This document shows positions 7,756-15,633 of a stretch of 16,729 nucleotides of DNA, one piece after another (position 1 is the first letter of the stretch; each line of letters starts with the position of its first letter). Source of the DNA: Lachnospiraceae bacterium (GTDB taxonomy: Bacteria > Bacillota > Clostridia > Lachnospirales > Lachnospiraceae); NCBI GenBank assembly GCA_900766925.1, contig CAAFXG010000412.1:1-16729 (forward strand). Direction: 5' to 3'. Below the pieces are notes generated by a model. That model saw nothing but the letters and a program-made list of their open reading frames with translations. It did no database searches and was not told where the DNA came from. Both the position numbers and the translations under genes were made by a program.

Positions 7756-9660
7756 TTACTGTTCATTACATACAAGAAAATCCTTTAACTGCTCGATAGG
7801 GATAGGCTTTGAATATTTATATCCCTGTAAATACAAGGCATTCATATTCCTGCACTGTAATTCATCCGAATCATTCTCAATACCTTCAAAAAGAATTTTA
7901 TAATCAGATTTACTAAATATATCTGTAAAGCCCTCAACCATATGTCTTGAATTTTCATCATTTGCAGCCAAAAGAGTAAGCGAACGGTCAAACTTAATAA
8001 TATCTATCGGCAGCTTTATGATTCTCTCAATATTCGAATAACCTGTACCAAAGTCATCCAGATAAAATTTCATACCAATATTATGTAAAACACCCATAAT
8101 ATGTTTTACGTTTTCAAACTCAGACTCATTCATACTTTCAGTAAGCTCAATTGCTATCTTGTCATACGAAATATTATTATCATCAATTATCTGCTTAATT
8201 TCATCACAAAAGTCTGCAATTTTAAGCTCTGACATTGCGATATTAACAGATATTCTCTTAATATTATATCCTTCTTCATCTAATGCTTTAATCTGCTTGC
8301 ATGTCTTGTTAAGGATAATCTTACTCAGCATGTGTATATAGTCATATTTTTCTGCAAGCGGAATAAATACATCAGGATAACACAGACCAACATCCGGAAG
8401 ATTAAGTCTCATAAGTGCCTCTGCCGACGTAAAGGTTCCCGTCTCAGTATTAAGCACCGGCTGACAATATACAAGCACCCTCTCGTCATCCATATTATTC
8501 TGTCTGCTGATGTCGTGAAGCTGACCCAAAATATAATTAGCCTTTATGAAGGCCTTTACATCCTCCCTTTTACATTCATAGCAGGTATTTAAAGGTGTTT
8601 TTTCTTCTAAGAAATCACTGAATAAAAGATAGTCCTCACTTTTTTCAATCTCCGGGCTTGAATATATTATATTAATCTTATACTCCAGTTTATACCTGGA
8701 ATATAGGGTTTTAAAATCATCATACATCTCAGGTATAATAAGTGCAGCATTTACATTTTTGGCATTTTCAAATACAAGAATATACTTTTCATCCTTAATT
8801 CTGAATGTACAACAATCCTTTAGGAAGTTCTCATTAAAATGATAAAATACTGAAGAGATTTCCTCCAGGTTGTCCGGCTTAAGCTCAGGCAGCCATACGC
8901 AAAGCATTGTAAATTCTTTTGAACCCATATCCTGAATATATGAACCAAAAATCTTACCATCCAAAGAGCCTGTGGTCGCATCATATGCATTATAATGGAA
9001 CATAAATAATACAGCAAGTAATGGCAACGCAAATGTCAGACTTGTAAATGAAATCTGTTTAAATATAAATTGTAATATCATAATAAAAAATGATGTTCCG
9101 AATACTGCACAAAAACATACATACATTCTGCTGATTAATTTGGACTTATTCTCTCTTAGTAAATAAATTAATGCAAATGCAAAAACAAGATAATAAATGT
9201 GGAATAAATCCAAATAATAGTTCTGATGTACGTTTCCATCAGCATCTATATAAAATCCAATATGCATATATGATGATAGCAAAAGCCAAATTACATATAT
9301 TCCAAATGCAAACCAACAGAAGCGCATATTTTTCTTTTTGACATTGTCATTTATTCTTAACACCTCCATAAGGTATGCAATAAAAATTATTAAATTTAGC
9401 GCGATTGCAATAGAGGAAATATCCCTAAAAAGATAAAGCTTTAATATGCTATGAGCCTCTGAACCTGAAAGTGTACAGTTAAACAATATAGAAAATAAAG
9501 ACGTAACAAATACAAGGATATTTGAGAATTTAAATAATCTTAGTCTCTTATCACTTATTGTATACGTAGACCGAAGTAAAAATGCATATACTATTGTCAA
9601 CAATAAAACACATAGGTCTACATACGGTGTGTAATTCTGGTAGTAAAATATATCCTTCAC
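7756..9660 (-). CDS. 7TM-sensor c-di-GMP phosphodiesterase (degenerate GGDEF + active EAL)
   Basis: 634-aa integral membrane protein. Seven hydrophobic segments (about 12-30, 46-61, 80-102, 113-134, 153-168, 177-200, 204-221) form a 7TM sensor like those of some histidine kinases. A degenerate GGDEF-like region follows (about 225-370), where KDEKY (289-293) stands in place of GGDEF, so it should not make c-di-GMP. The EAL domain (about 390-634) keeps the catalytic set: EAL (414-416), Asn473, ELTES with Glu505, the LDDFGTGYSN loop with Asp535/Asp536, Lys556, Glu592 and QGY..SKP (612-619). It is therefore predicted to hydrolyse c-di-GMP. The start is GTG (9658-9660), chosen because AAGGGGA lies about 7 nt upstream. 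The ligand of the 7TM sensor is unknown. Confidence 0.93.
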   Translation of the reverse strand: MKDIFYYQNYTPYVDLCVLLLTIVYAFLLRSTYTISDKRLRLFKFSNILVFVTSLFSILFNCTLSGSEAHSILKLYLFRDISSIAIALNLIIFIAYLMEVLRINDNVKKKNMRFCWFAFGIYVIWLLLSSYMHIGFYIDADGNVHQNYYLDLFHIYYLVFAFALIYLLRENKSKLISRMYVCFCAVFGTSFFIMILQFIFKQISFTSLTFALPLLAVLFMFHYNAYDATTGSLDGKIFGSYIQDMGSKEFTMLCVWLPELKPDNLEEISSVFYHFNENFLKDCCTFRIKDEKYILVFENAKNVNAALIIPEMYDDFKTLYSRYKLEYKINIIYSSPEIEKSEDYLLFSDFLEEKTPLNTCYECKREDVKAFIKANYILGQLHDISRQNNMDDERVLVYCQPVLNTETGTFTSAEALMRLNLPDVGLCYPDVFIPLAEKYDYIHMLSKIILNKTCKQIKALDEEGYNIKRISVNIAMSELKIADFCDEIKQIIDDNNISYDKIAIELTESMNESEFENVKHIMGVLHNIGMKFYLDDFGTGYSNIERIIKLPIDIIKFDRSLTLLAANDENSRHMVEGFTDIFSKSDYKILFEGIENDSDELQCRNMNALYLQGYKYSKPIPIEQLKDFLVCNEQ

Positions 9661-9697
9661 AATATAATCCCCTTATAAATTTTTGCCCACTGTGACA

Positions 9698-9726
9698 ATA
9701 GTACCATATTTTTTTGTTCAAATCAA
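9698..9726 (-). promoter_or_regulatory. Candidate extended -10 promoter for the c-di-GMP gene group
   Basis: On the minus strand TTGATT (9721-9726) and TACTAT (9698-9703) are 17 nt apart, and a TGn sits just before the -10 box. Initiation near 9691 would give a 30-nt leader to the GTG start. It begins right after the U-run of the thrH terminator. Motif reading only. Confidence 0.5.
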
Positions 9727-9728
9727 TC

Positions 9729-9785
9729 AAAAAAATGGCAGAAATCGTTATGTTTTTCATCAAAATCACAGATTTCTACCATTTT
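9729..9785 (-). terminator. Long-stem terminator after thrH
   Basis: Arms 9732-9746 and 9771-9785 pair over 15 bp. The only non-Watson-Crick position is a U-G wobble in the minus-strand transcript (C/A mismatch on the other strand). On the minus strand a run of seven T follows or overlaps the 3' arm. The 24-nt loop is large for a simple terminator, but the strand asymmetry and place between two genes support termination. The rest of 9661-9810 holds the promoter and an AT-rich tail; no gene was seen there. Confidence 0.7.
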
Positions 9786-9810
9786 ATATATTATATATAT
9801 CCAATAAAAA

Positions 9811-10410
9811 TTATAGATTTTTCTTAATTGCCTCTAAGAGCTCTTCATAAGTCTCATATGCAGGCAAATCAGGGTAATCAGCCTTAATCTGCTCTGTACT
9901 CTTAAACAAAAATCCTGCCTTGCTCGCTAAAATCATACCAAGGTCGTTATGACTGTCTCCACTGGCAATTGTATCATAACCAATTGACTGAAGAGCCTTT
10001 ACAGTTGTAAGCTTAGACTGTTCACAACGCATTTTGAATCCGGTTATTTCACCATTCTCTGCTACCTCCAGTGAATTACAGAATATTGTCGGCCATCCAA
10101 GCTTCTCCATAAGGGGTTTTGCAAACTGTGTAAATGTGTCACTGATTATAATTACCTGAGTCAAAGAACGAAGCTCATCGAGAAATTCTCTGGCTCCCGG
10201 TATCGGATCAATAGTTGCAATTGTTTCCTGAATCTCCTTAAGGCCAAGACCATGCTCCTTAAGTATTCCAATTCTCCAGTTCATAAGCTTGTCATAATCC
10301 GGCTCATCCCTTGTTGTTCTCTTAAGTTCAGGAATACCACTCGCCTCTGCAAACGCAATCCATATCTCAGGAACAAGAACACCTTCAAGGTCCAAACACA
10401 CAATATTCAT
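9811..10410 (-). CDS. thrH: Bifunctional phosphoserine phosphatase/homoserine phosphotransferase ThrH
   Basis: 199-aa HAD-superfamily enzyme. In Pseudomonas ThrH dephosphorylates phosphoserine and can pass the phosphate to homoserine, linking serine and threonine synthesis. The N-terminus CLDLEGVLVPEIWIAFAE (5-22) is a near-exact ThrH signature, with Asp7 as nucleophile. It is followed by TTRDEPDYD (32-40), SDTF (90-93), Lys133, and GDSHND (151-156). The chosen ATG (10408-10410) has GGAGG 8 nt upstream; the in-frame GTG five codons earlier overlaps that site and is unlikely. It is flanked by its own candidate promoter and a strong terminator, so it looks like a single-gene unit. A role in threonine or serine metabolism is inferred from family; no threonine genes are nearby. 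Confidence 0.93.
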   Translation of the reverse strand: MNIVCLDLEGVLVPEIWIAFAEASGIPELKRTTRDEPDYDKLMNWRIGILKEHGLGLKEIQETIATIDPIPGAREFLDELRSLTQVIIISDTFTQFAKPLMEKLGWPTIFCNSLEVAENGEITGFKMRCEQSKLTTVKALQSIGYDTIASGDSHNDLGMILASKAGFLFKSTEQIKADYPDLPAYETYEELLEAIKKNL

Positions 10411-10449
10411 TATTAATTCCTCCACAAGTATTATAATTACAATGTCATA

Positions 10450-10478
10450 AAGATAACATATTTTATCTTATATAACAA
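10450..10478 (-). promoter_or_regulatory. Candidate thrH promoter overlapping a palindrome
   Basis: On the minus strand TTGTTA (10473-10478), 17 nt and TATCTT (10450-10455) with a preceding TGn form a plausible extended -10 promoter, about 40 nt before the thrH start. A perfect inverted repeat, AAGATAA-N6-TTATCTT (10450-10469), covers the -10 box and part of the spacer, as an operator would. The repeat could instead be a weak end signal of the aldo/keto reductase gene, but no U-run follows. Confidence 0.4.
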
Positions 10479-10484
10479 GATTAT

Positions 10485-11675
10485 TTATTTCTTATTTCTG
10501 CCATGTAGCCACCATCTTGCAACAGCAATAACTATTTTGGATGGTAACGGTCTTAATGCCCTGTCGGCATTTTTAAGCTCTTTGATAATTTCAATGTGTT
10601 GCGGACAATGCTGCTCACATTTTCCACAGCCCACACACTGCGATGCAAAGCCCGTTTCTTTTCTAAGACCTATAACCTGAAGAAACTCATGTCTGCCGTT
10701 TTTTTTCTTTTCCATGTACATATTGTTATAACATCTGAAATTTCCCGGAATATCTACGCCCCTCGGACAAGGCATACAATAACCGCACTCAGTACATCCA
10801 ACCTTGATTTTCTCATTGATTATTCCACGTATTTTATCTATCATCTCCTTATCATCGCAGGTAAATTCATTCTCCCTTACACAAGAAGCAATACGTATGT
10901 TTTCGTCAATCATATCTATAGAATTCATACCGGATAAAACACAGGTAACCTGTGGTTGTTCCCACAACCAACGAAGGGCCCACTCTGCATACGTATAGCC
11001 CCTATCATTTTCATCAATCAGTTTCTTCGCTTTGTCAGGGAGCATATTAACAAGCTTTCCTCCTCGAAGCGGTTCCATTATGATGACAGGTATTCCCTTC
11101 TCATAAGCCGCCATAAGACCCTTTCGGCCGGCCTGGCTGTTTTCATCCATATAGTTATATTGAATCTGGCAAAAATCCCAATCATATGCATCAAGAATTT
11201 TGATAAACATATCAGTATTACCATGGAACGAAAAACCAATCTGCCTTATTTTGCCTTCCTTCTTTTTGGAAGCAATCCACTCCCTTATCCCAAGCTCACA
11301 CAATTTTTCCCATGACGCGATATCTGTGAGCATATGCATCAGGTAATAATCAATATAATTTGTCTGTAATCTTTTACACTGCTCATTAAAATATCTGTCT
11401 ATACCATCCTTGGAGCGGACAAGGTACTGCGGGAGCTTTGTAGCAAGATTTATTTTATCCCGAACATTATTCTTTGCCAGAATTTTCCCCATGGCCACTT
11501 CGCTTCCCGGATATATATATGCTGTATCAAAATAATTTACTCCATTTTCAATTGCATACATTACCTCTTTTTCAGCCTTTTCCATATCAATGGAATTACC
11601 CTTCTGGGTGAATCTCATACAACCAAATCCAAGAAGTGATATATCCTCACCAGTTTTATTTTTTCTGTATTGCAT
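10485..11675 (-). CDS. Aldo/keto reductase with C-terminal 2x[4Fe-4S] ferredoxin domain
   Basis: 396-aa cytoplasmic oxidoreductase. The AKR barrel (1-285) has GFGCMRF (16-22), the tetrad Asp50, Tyr55, Lys80 (ATKLP) and His114 (YLMHML), and the NADPH-site region EPLRGGKL (201-208). The C-terminus carries two four-cysteine clusters: C294, C297, C300, C303 followed by Pro, and C347, C350, C353, C357 followed by Pro, both typical of 4Fe-4S sites. Such ferredoxin-tailed AKRs are common in anaerobic clostridia and of unproven substrate. The ATG has GGAG upstream and lies 1 nt after the GH74-like stop, so translation is probably coupled. The partner gene may hint at a sugar or aldehyde substrate, but this is inference. 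Confidence 0.93.
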   Translation of the reverse strand: MQYRKNKTGEDISLLGFGCMRFTQKGNSIDMEKAEKEVMYAIENGVNYFDTAYIYPGSEVAMGKILAKNNVRDKINLATKLPQYLVRSKDGIDRYFNEQCKRLQTNYIDYYLMHMLTDIASWEKLCELGIREWIASKKKEGKIRQIGFSFHGNTDMFIKILDAYDWDFCQIQYNYMDENSQAGRKGLMAAYEKGIPVIIMEPLRGGKLVNMLPDKAKKLIDENDRGYTYAEWALRWLWEQPQVTCVLSGMNSIDMIDENIRIASCVRENEFTCDDKEMIDKIRGIINEKIKVGCTECGYCMPCPRGVDIPGNFRCYNNMYMEKKKNGRHEFLQVIGLRKETGFASQCVGCGKCEQHCPQHIEIIKELKNADRALRPLPSKIVIAVARWWLHGRNKK

Positions 11676-11676
11676 A

Positions 11677-14064
11677 TTATTTCTCCACTCTATTATTTTT
11701 TGGAATTCCGTATTTTAAGCCAAAGGAACCTGATGCAATAAAAAATCTTCCATAGCATCTGCTATCTCCATCAATACTTTGAACAATTCCGAAATTCTGT
11801 TTTGCATTACTTATTTTCTGCCAGCTTGTACCATCATTGAAGCTTCTGAAAAAACCATATTCACCGTCAATTACCCCACATATGTAAATTGCCTTTTTGT
11901 CCCTCATATAGTTGCTGTCCGGCGACAAAAGGCCAAGTCCCACCGCAAATACAAAATCAGCTTCACCACACAGCCTGATAAAGTCAAGCAATTGATTTTC
12001 CACATCAAATATCAGCTTCCATAATCCATACTTACCTGTAGCTGCATAAAATATTCCGCTTTTACCATTTTCAGCTCGTATTTCTGTACGATTTGCACCA
12101 TCTATTAAGCCTGCATTAACTCCCACAAGCTTAAACGGGGTTTTAATCTGATTGAATGTATTTCCGCAATCCTTACTAATGTATATATTAAAATCATCTC
12201 CAAATCCATAAAATATTTCAGATTGAATTCTGTCAGCAAAGACCTTCATATGTAAATCACTCTCTGATATGTCGTTTCCAAATATATCAAATATCCTGCA
12301 TTTGATGAAGTTTTTACCCTGATTATGACTGACAATGACTCCCTTCATATACAGATTTATTCCATCTGCAACACTATAAAGAATATGCCCGGTGTCATTT
12401 GATATTGCTACCCATCCTGAATTATTATTGGGCATCTCTATCCTCCTGAATCTTGCATTTAAATACTCTGAAATACCATAGTTAAACGGAATTCTGTCAA
12501 ATGTAAGACCATAATCATGGGAAATAATGAGACCTCCCTTTGTTTTACCTGTCCAGTTTCCCCTTGCCGTTGCAATCACAGTAGACGGATATGAATCTGA
12601 GTAGTCAGCATTTATACAGGTAATATACCTGTTACCCTGTCTGTTCGAAAATGAATTTTCACATTCCTTATCAATATCAGTAAAGGCAAATCCACCTAAA
12701 TCTCCAACAATATCAATACATTTTACAGGGCCATCTATAGGGCTGTATACATTTAAATGAACGGTCTCCTCTATACCCTTACAGCAGTCATAAAAGCTTC
12801 TGTCTTCATCTGTAAAATTATCGCATCTGAATACACCTGTTCCGGTATTAAACCAAACCTCGTCAGGATTATGCGGATTAAGCTTAATGTCAGTAAGCCA
12901 GTGTATCAGTGAATAACCTCCATTATATTCAGGCTTCATATAAGAAGTATTAAAATGAATTTTACCTATTTGTAAGTCATATAGTGCAATTTCCCAGTTT
13001 TCGCCATAATCATATGATATATACACCATATCCCCATATGACCTGGATATAGTTGTGAGTGCCAGCAGACCGGGCATTTTCCCACAGCTACATATACCTC
13101 CAAAGCCATAATCCGGTAATTCACTCTTTGATATATTTAATCTTCCATTTATATCTGCAATAACTGTCGGTGTTATATCATCATAACCGGATATTCTTCC
13201 TGTGTCGTCGAAGGAATATCTTAATACTCTTCCCCCAGTAACATCTCCACAGTCGCAGCTGTAGCCCAATGGCACGGTATATGCGCGTTTTCCGGTATTG
13301 GTCAATGTGCAATAAAAATATTTTCCATCGTATGTATATCTGTGTGCAACATATCCCGAAAGCTTTGTGTTTGGAATCACAATATTTTCGGGCATAATAA
13401 GCTTCTCAAAATTATATCCGAAATCATATGATACATACAGACTGTGTCCCCGGAACACTCCATCACCCGTATCCACACCTGCTGTACCTGCAATCACTGT
13501 ATTTCCGTCACCCGAACACCATACGAAGGTCATATGCTTTTCTCCGCCGGTATAGAGCAGCTCCCAGCTATCACCACAATTGGTTGTTTTAAACAGGCCG
13601 TCACACTGGCTTGCATAATAAAAGGTATCTGTTGTCCCCTCACACCTGACCAGCCTGCTTCCGGTGCCTCTGCCATTCAGATTTCCATGAACCATACAAG
13701 GCATCTTTTTGTGGGAAAAGCTTTTCCCTCCGTCCTTTGATATACTGAACACTCCTGTATTATTATCACCGCCATGCGGATACACACCACTTACAATATA
13801 AAGGCTATCCCTTTCTTCACCTGTCGCAAGTGCAATCGGATATGTAAGTGATAAATCCTGCATTGAAACATCCTCATTTATACTTTCCCATTTATTATCG
13901 ACATAATCATATTTATATGTACCACCAATATCAGTCCTTATATACAAAACATCCTCAAAATCAGGATGAAACTGAAATCCTGTTACATATCCACCACCGG
14001 GTATAGGCAGATTCCTGTATTCATATTCTATTTGCTCGTTTAATATATTTTTCATATTCTTCAC
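11677..14064 (-). CDS. GH74-like two-propeller glycoside hydrolase, no signal peptide
   Basis: 795-aa protein resembling GH74 xyloglucanases. The N-terminus has GGGYVTGFQFHPDFEDVLY (23-41) and RTDIGG (43-48), the conserved GH74 entry with candidate catalytic Asp45. GDLGGF (454-459) fits the second conserved region, with Asp455 as candidate partner. At least eight Asp-box/BNR motifs of S.D.G..(W/F) type are seen, near 109, 160, 212, 350, 515, 579, 630 and 741, as expected for two seven-bladed propellers. No N-terminal hydrophobic segment is present, so it should be cytoplasmic, which is odd because known GH74 enzymes act on extracellular xyloglucan. It may act on imported oligosaccharides. The start is a GTG (14062-14064) with weak AGG upstream; the ATG at 14053-14055 is an alternative. 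It sits 16 nt after PAP2 and 1 nt before the AKR gene. Confidence 0.85.
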   Translation of the reverse strand: MKNMKNILNEQIEYEYRNLPIPGGGYVTGFQFHPDFEDVLYIRTDIGGTYKYDYVDNKWESINEDVSMQDLSLTYPIALATGEERDSLYIVSGVYPHGGDNNTGVFSISKDGGKSFSHKKMPCMVHGNLNGRGTGSRLVRCEGTTDTFYYASQCDGLFKTTNCGDSWELLYTGGEKHMTFVWCSGDGNTVIAGTAGVDTGDGVFRGHSLYVSYDFGYNFEKLIMPENIVIPNTKLSGYVAHRYTYDGKYFYCTLTNTGKRAYTVPLGYSCDCGDVTGGRVLRYSFDDTGRISGYDDITPTVIADINGRLNISKSELPDYGFGGICSCGKMPGLLALTTISRSYGDMVYISYDYGENWEIALYDLQIGKIHFNTSYMKPEYNGGYSLIHWLTDIKLNPHNPDEVWFNTGTGVFRCDNFTDEDRSFYDCCKGIEETVHLNVYSPIDGPVKCIDIVGDLGGFAFTDIDKECENSFSNRQGNRYITCINADYSDSYPSTVIATARGNWTGKTKGGLIISHDYGLTFDRIPFNYGISEYLNARFRRIEMPNNNSGWVAISNDTGHILYSVADGINLYMKGVIVSHNQGKNFIKCRIFDIFGNDISESDLHMKVFADRIQSEIFYGFGDDFNIYISKDCGNTFNQIKTPFKLVGVNAGLIDGANRTEIRAENGKSGIFYAATGKYGLWKLIFDVENQLLDFIRLCGEADFVFAVGLGLLSPDSNYMRDKKAIYICGVIDGEYGFFRSFNDGTSWQKISNAKQNFGIVQSIDGDSRCYGRFFIASGSFGLKYGIPKNNRVEK

Positions 14065-14080
14065 TTAAGTACAACCTGTT

Positions 14081-14578
14081 CTAAATTATATAAAAGCCGA
14101 TAATACCTGCTATAATACCAATCAATGCACCACAGATTACATCCTTCGGATAGTGAACTCCGCAAATCACCCTTACTATTGCCATAATAACACCAACAAA
14201 AAATAAGATTACAGCAACAACAGGTACGTAATTCAACCAGCACATGGCAATTATAAAAGCACTAAATACATGTCTGCTTGGAAATGAATTACCGGTTGTC
14301 GCCTTATAAATTAACGGTTCAATATCAAGCTCTTCGTAGGGACGCTTGAAATTAACAAATCTTCTGAAAACACTAACAATAATAAACGATATTCCGGGAA
14401 CCAGCAGACAACGCAGCATAAGTTGTTTTTGATGGCTTATTAAAAGAATAACAATCAGAACAGGATAAATCACGTAACATACATATGTGAGCAGGTTATT
14501 CAATAAAACTATTGTGTTTAGCAATATTTTATTTTTTTTGATTGATGCTGCCATCTTATTATATGAATCTGTAGTCAT
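14081..14578 (-). CDS. PAP2-family membrane phosphatase
   Basis: 165-aa membrane protein of the type 2 phosphatidic acid phosphatase superfamily, which removes phosphate from lipid or isoprenoid phosphates. The three motifs are visible: R-x6-RP (72-80, Arg in place of the usual Lys), PSRH (100-103, Gly to Arg versus PSGH) and R-x5-H-x3-D (136-146, GVHYPKD). Hydrophobic segments lie near 20-47, 55-70, 104-134 and 147-165. The ATG has AGAGG about 9 nt upstream. It starts a three-gene run with the GH74-like and AKR genes. The lipid substrate cannot be told from sequence; undecaprenyl pyrophosphate phosphatase is one option. Confidence 0.9.
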   Translation of the reverse strand: MTTDSYNKMAASIKKNKILLNTIVLLNNLLTYVCYVIYPVLIVILLISHQKQLMLRCLLVPGISFIIVSVFRRFVNFKRPYEELDIEPLIYKATTGNSFPSRHVFSAFIIAMCWLNYVPVVAVILFFVGVIMAIVRVICGVHYPKDVICGALIGIIAGIIGFYII

Positions 14579-14597
14579 TTATTATTGCCTCTTTTAC

Positions 14598-14642
14598 AAA
14601 AAGGGGCTACCTCACCATATTATATCCGTGCGACAGTCCCCC
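14598..14642 (-). terminator. Rho-independent terminator after cysK
   Basis: On the minus strand GGGG with bulged A, CTGTC and CAC pair with GTG, AGGTAG and CCCC across an AT-rich loop, using two G-U wobbles and one G-A mismatch, and TTTTT follows. It lies 8 nt past the cysK stop and before the PAP2 gene. The loop holds a perfect TATAAT (14619-14624). Confidence 0.75.
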
Positions 14643-14646
14643 ACAA
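14619..14646 (-). promoter_or_regulatory. Possible promoter inside the cysK terminator
   Basis: The terminator loop contains TATAAT (14619-14624). TTGTGG (14641-14646) lies 16 nt upstream of it, 3/6 to TTGACA. No other -10-like box is clear before PAP2. This could drive the PAP2-GH74-AKR operon, but the weak -35 box and the overlap with a stable hairpin keep confidence low. Confidence 0.3.
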
Positions 14647-14649
14647 ACT

Positions 14650-15579
14650 CTAATCTTCAAATAATGGTGTAGAAAAATATCTTTCAGCCGTATCAGGAAG
14701 AACAGTTACCACAGTCTTACCCGGCCCCAGCTTCTTTGCAAGCTTCAGAGCTGCAGCTACATTTGTTCCGCTTGAAATTCCACACATAATGCCCTCTTTA
14801 CGCGCCAAATCCTTTGCAGTTTCAAGAGCCTCTTCATCTGTAACAATATAAATATTGTCATAAATATTCTGATTAAGAATATCAGGAATAATTCCATCAC
14901 CTATTCCCATCTGCAAATGAGTACCTATTGTTCCTCCTGCGAGAATGGCTGCGTTTTCAGGTTCTACAGCCCAAATTTCAATGTCCGGATTTTGAGCCTT
15001 AAGCACCTCTCCAATGCCGGTTATTGTTCCACCGGTTCCAATTCCTGAACAAAAACCATCAATGGGACCGGCAACCTGCTCTAATATTTCAAGTGCCGTA
15101 TGATGCTTATGTGCCTTTGTATTGTTTGGGTTTGAAAACTGTTGAGGCACAAAAATATTTTTATTGTCTTCAGCCATACGAAGTGCAGTCTGAAGACATT
15201 CATCTATACACGCCCCAATATCTCCATCATCATGAATTAATATAACCTCTGCGCCATAATGTCTGACAAGCTTTCTACGTTCCTCACTCACCGAATCAGG
15301 CATTATAATTATTGTTTTATATCCTTTAACTGCCCCAACAAGGGCAAGACCTATACCCTGATTACCGCTTGTCGGCTCAACGATTATTGTGTTTTTATTA
15401 ATCAACCCTGCCTTCTCGGCCTTTTCAATCATATTATATGCCGTTCTTGTCTTTATCGAGCCTCCTACATTAAGGCCCTCAAACTTAACTAAAATTTCTG
15501 CATTTCCAGGCTCATTCATTCTATTAAGGCGTACCATAGGGGTATGCCCTATAGCCTGTAAAACGTTATCGTATACCAT
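14650..15579 (-). CDS. cysK: Cysteine synthase (O-acetylserine sulfhydrylase), clostridial type
   Basis: 309-aa PLP enzyme of fold type II that makes cysteine from O-acetylserine and sulfide. Lys43 in GGSIKTR is the PLP lysine. The substrate loop is TSGNQG (70-75), with Gln where E. coli and plant enzymes have Thr. The phosphate-binding GTGGT (181-185) and GISSG (267-271) are intact, and the ending DTAERYFSTPLFED is typical of the family. SIKTR also differs from the common SVKDR. Both variations look like those I associate with Clostridia, so loss of function is not suggested. The ATG has GGAG about 11 nt upstream. It follows the sulfhydrylase gene by 54 bp, which suggests a sulfur assimilation unit, and is followed by a terminator. 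Confidence 0.95.
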   Translation of the reverse strand: MVYDNVLQAIGHTPMVRLNRMNEPGNAEILVKFEGLNVGGSIKTRTAYNMIEKAEKAGLINKNTIIVEPTSGNQGIGLALVGAVKGYKTIIIMPDSVSEERRKLVRHYGAEVILIHDDGDIGACIDECLQTALRMAEDNKNIFVPQQFSNPNNTKAHKHHTALEILEQVAGPIDGFCSGIGTGGTITGIGEVLKAQNPDIEIWAVEPENAAILAGGTIGTHLQMGIGDGIIPDILNQNIYDNIYIVTDEEALETAKDLARKEGIMCGISSGTNVAAALKLAKKLGPGKTVVTVLPDTAERYFSTPLFED

Positions 15580-15633
15580 TGTCTGTTATTCTCCTACAGT
15601 TACCTAAATACTTAATACATTTTATTCATATCG

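Noticed and set aside
9729..9785. Miniature transposon (MITE) from the long inverted repeat
   Set aside because: No target-site duplication flanks it, and the one-sided U-run fits a thrH terminator better.
10430..10435. Perfect TATAAT on the minus strand before thrH
   Set aside because: It is only about 7 bp from the GGAGG of thrH, so a transcript from it would start in or past the ribosome binding site. The -35 region is also poor. The box at 10450-10455 fits better.
10596..11315. Plus-strand open frames opposite the aldo/keto reductase
   Set aside because: They overlap a gene with clear motifs on the other strand, lack ribosome binding sites and resemble no known family; they are antisense shadows.
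15580..15633. Riboswitch or T-box before cysK
   Set aside because: The gap is 54 bp, has no T-box or SAM-type core that I can read, and is too short for one with its terminator.
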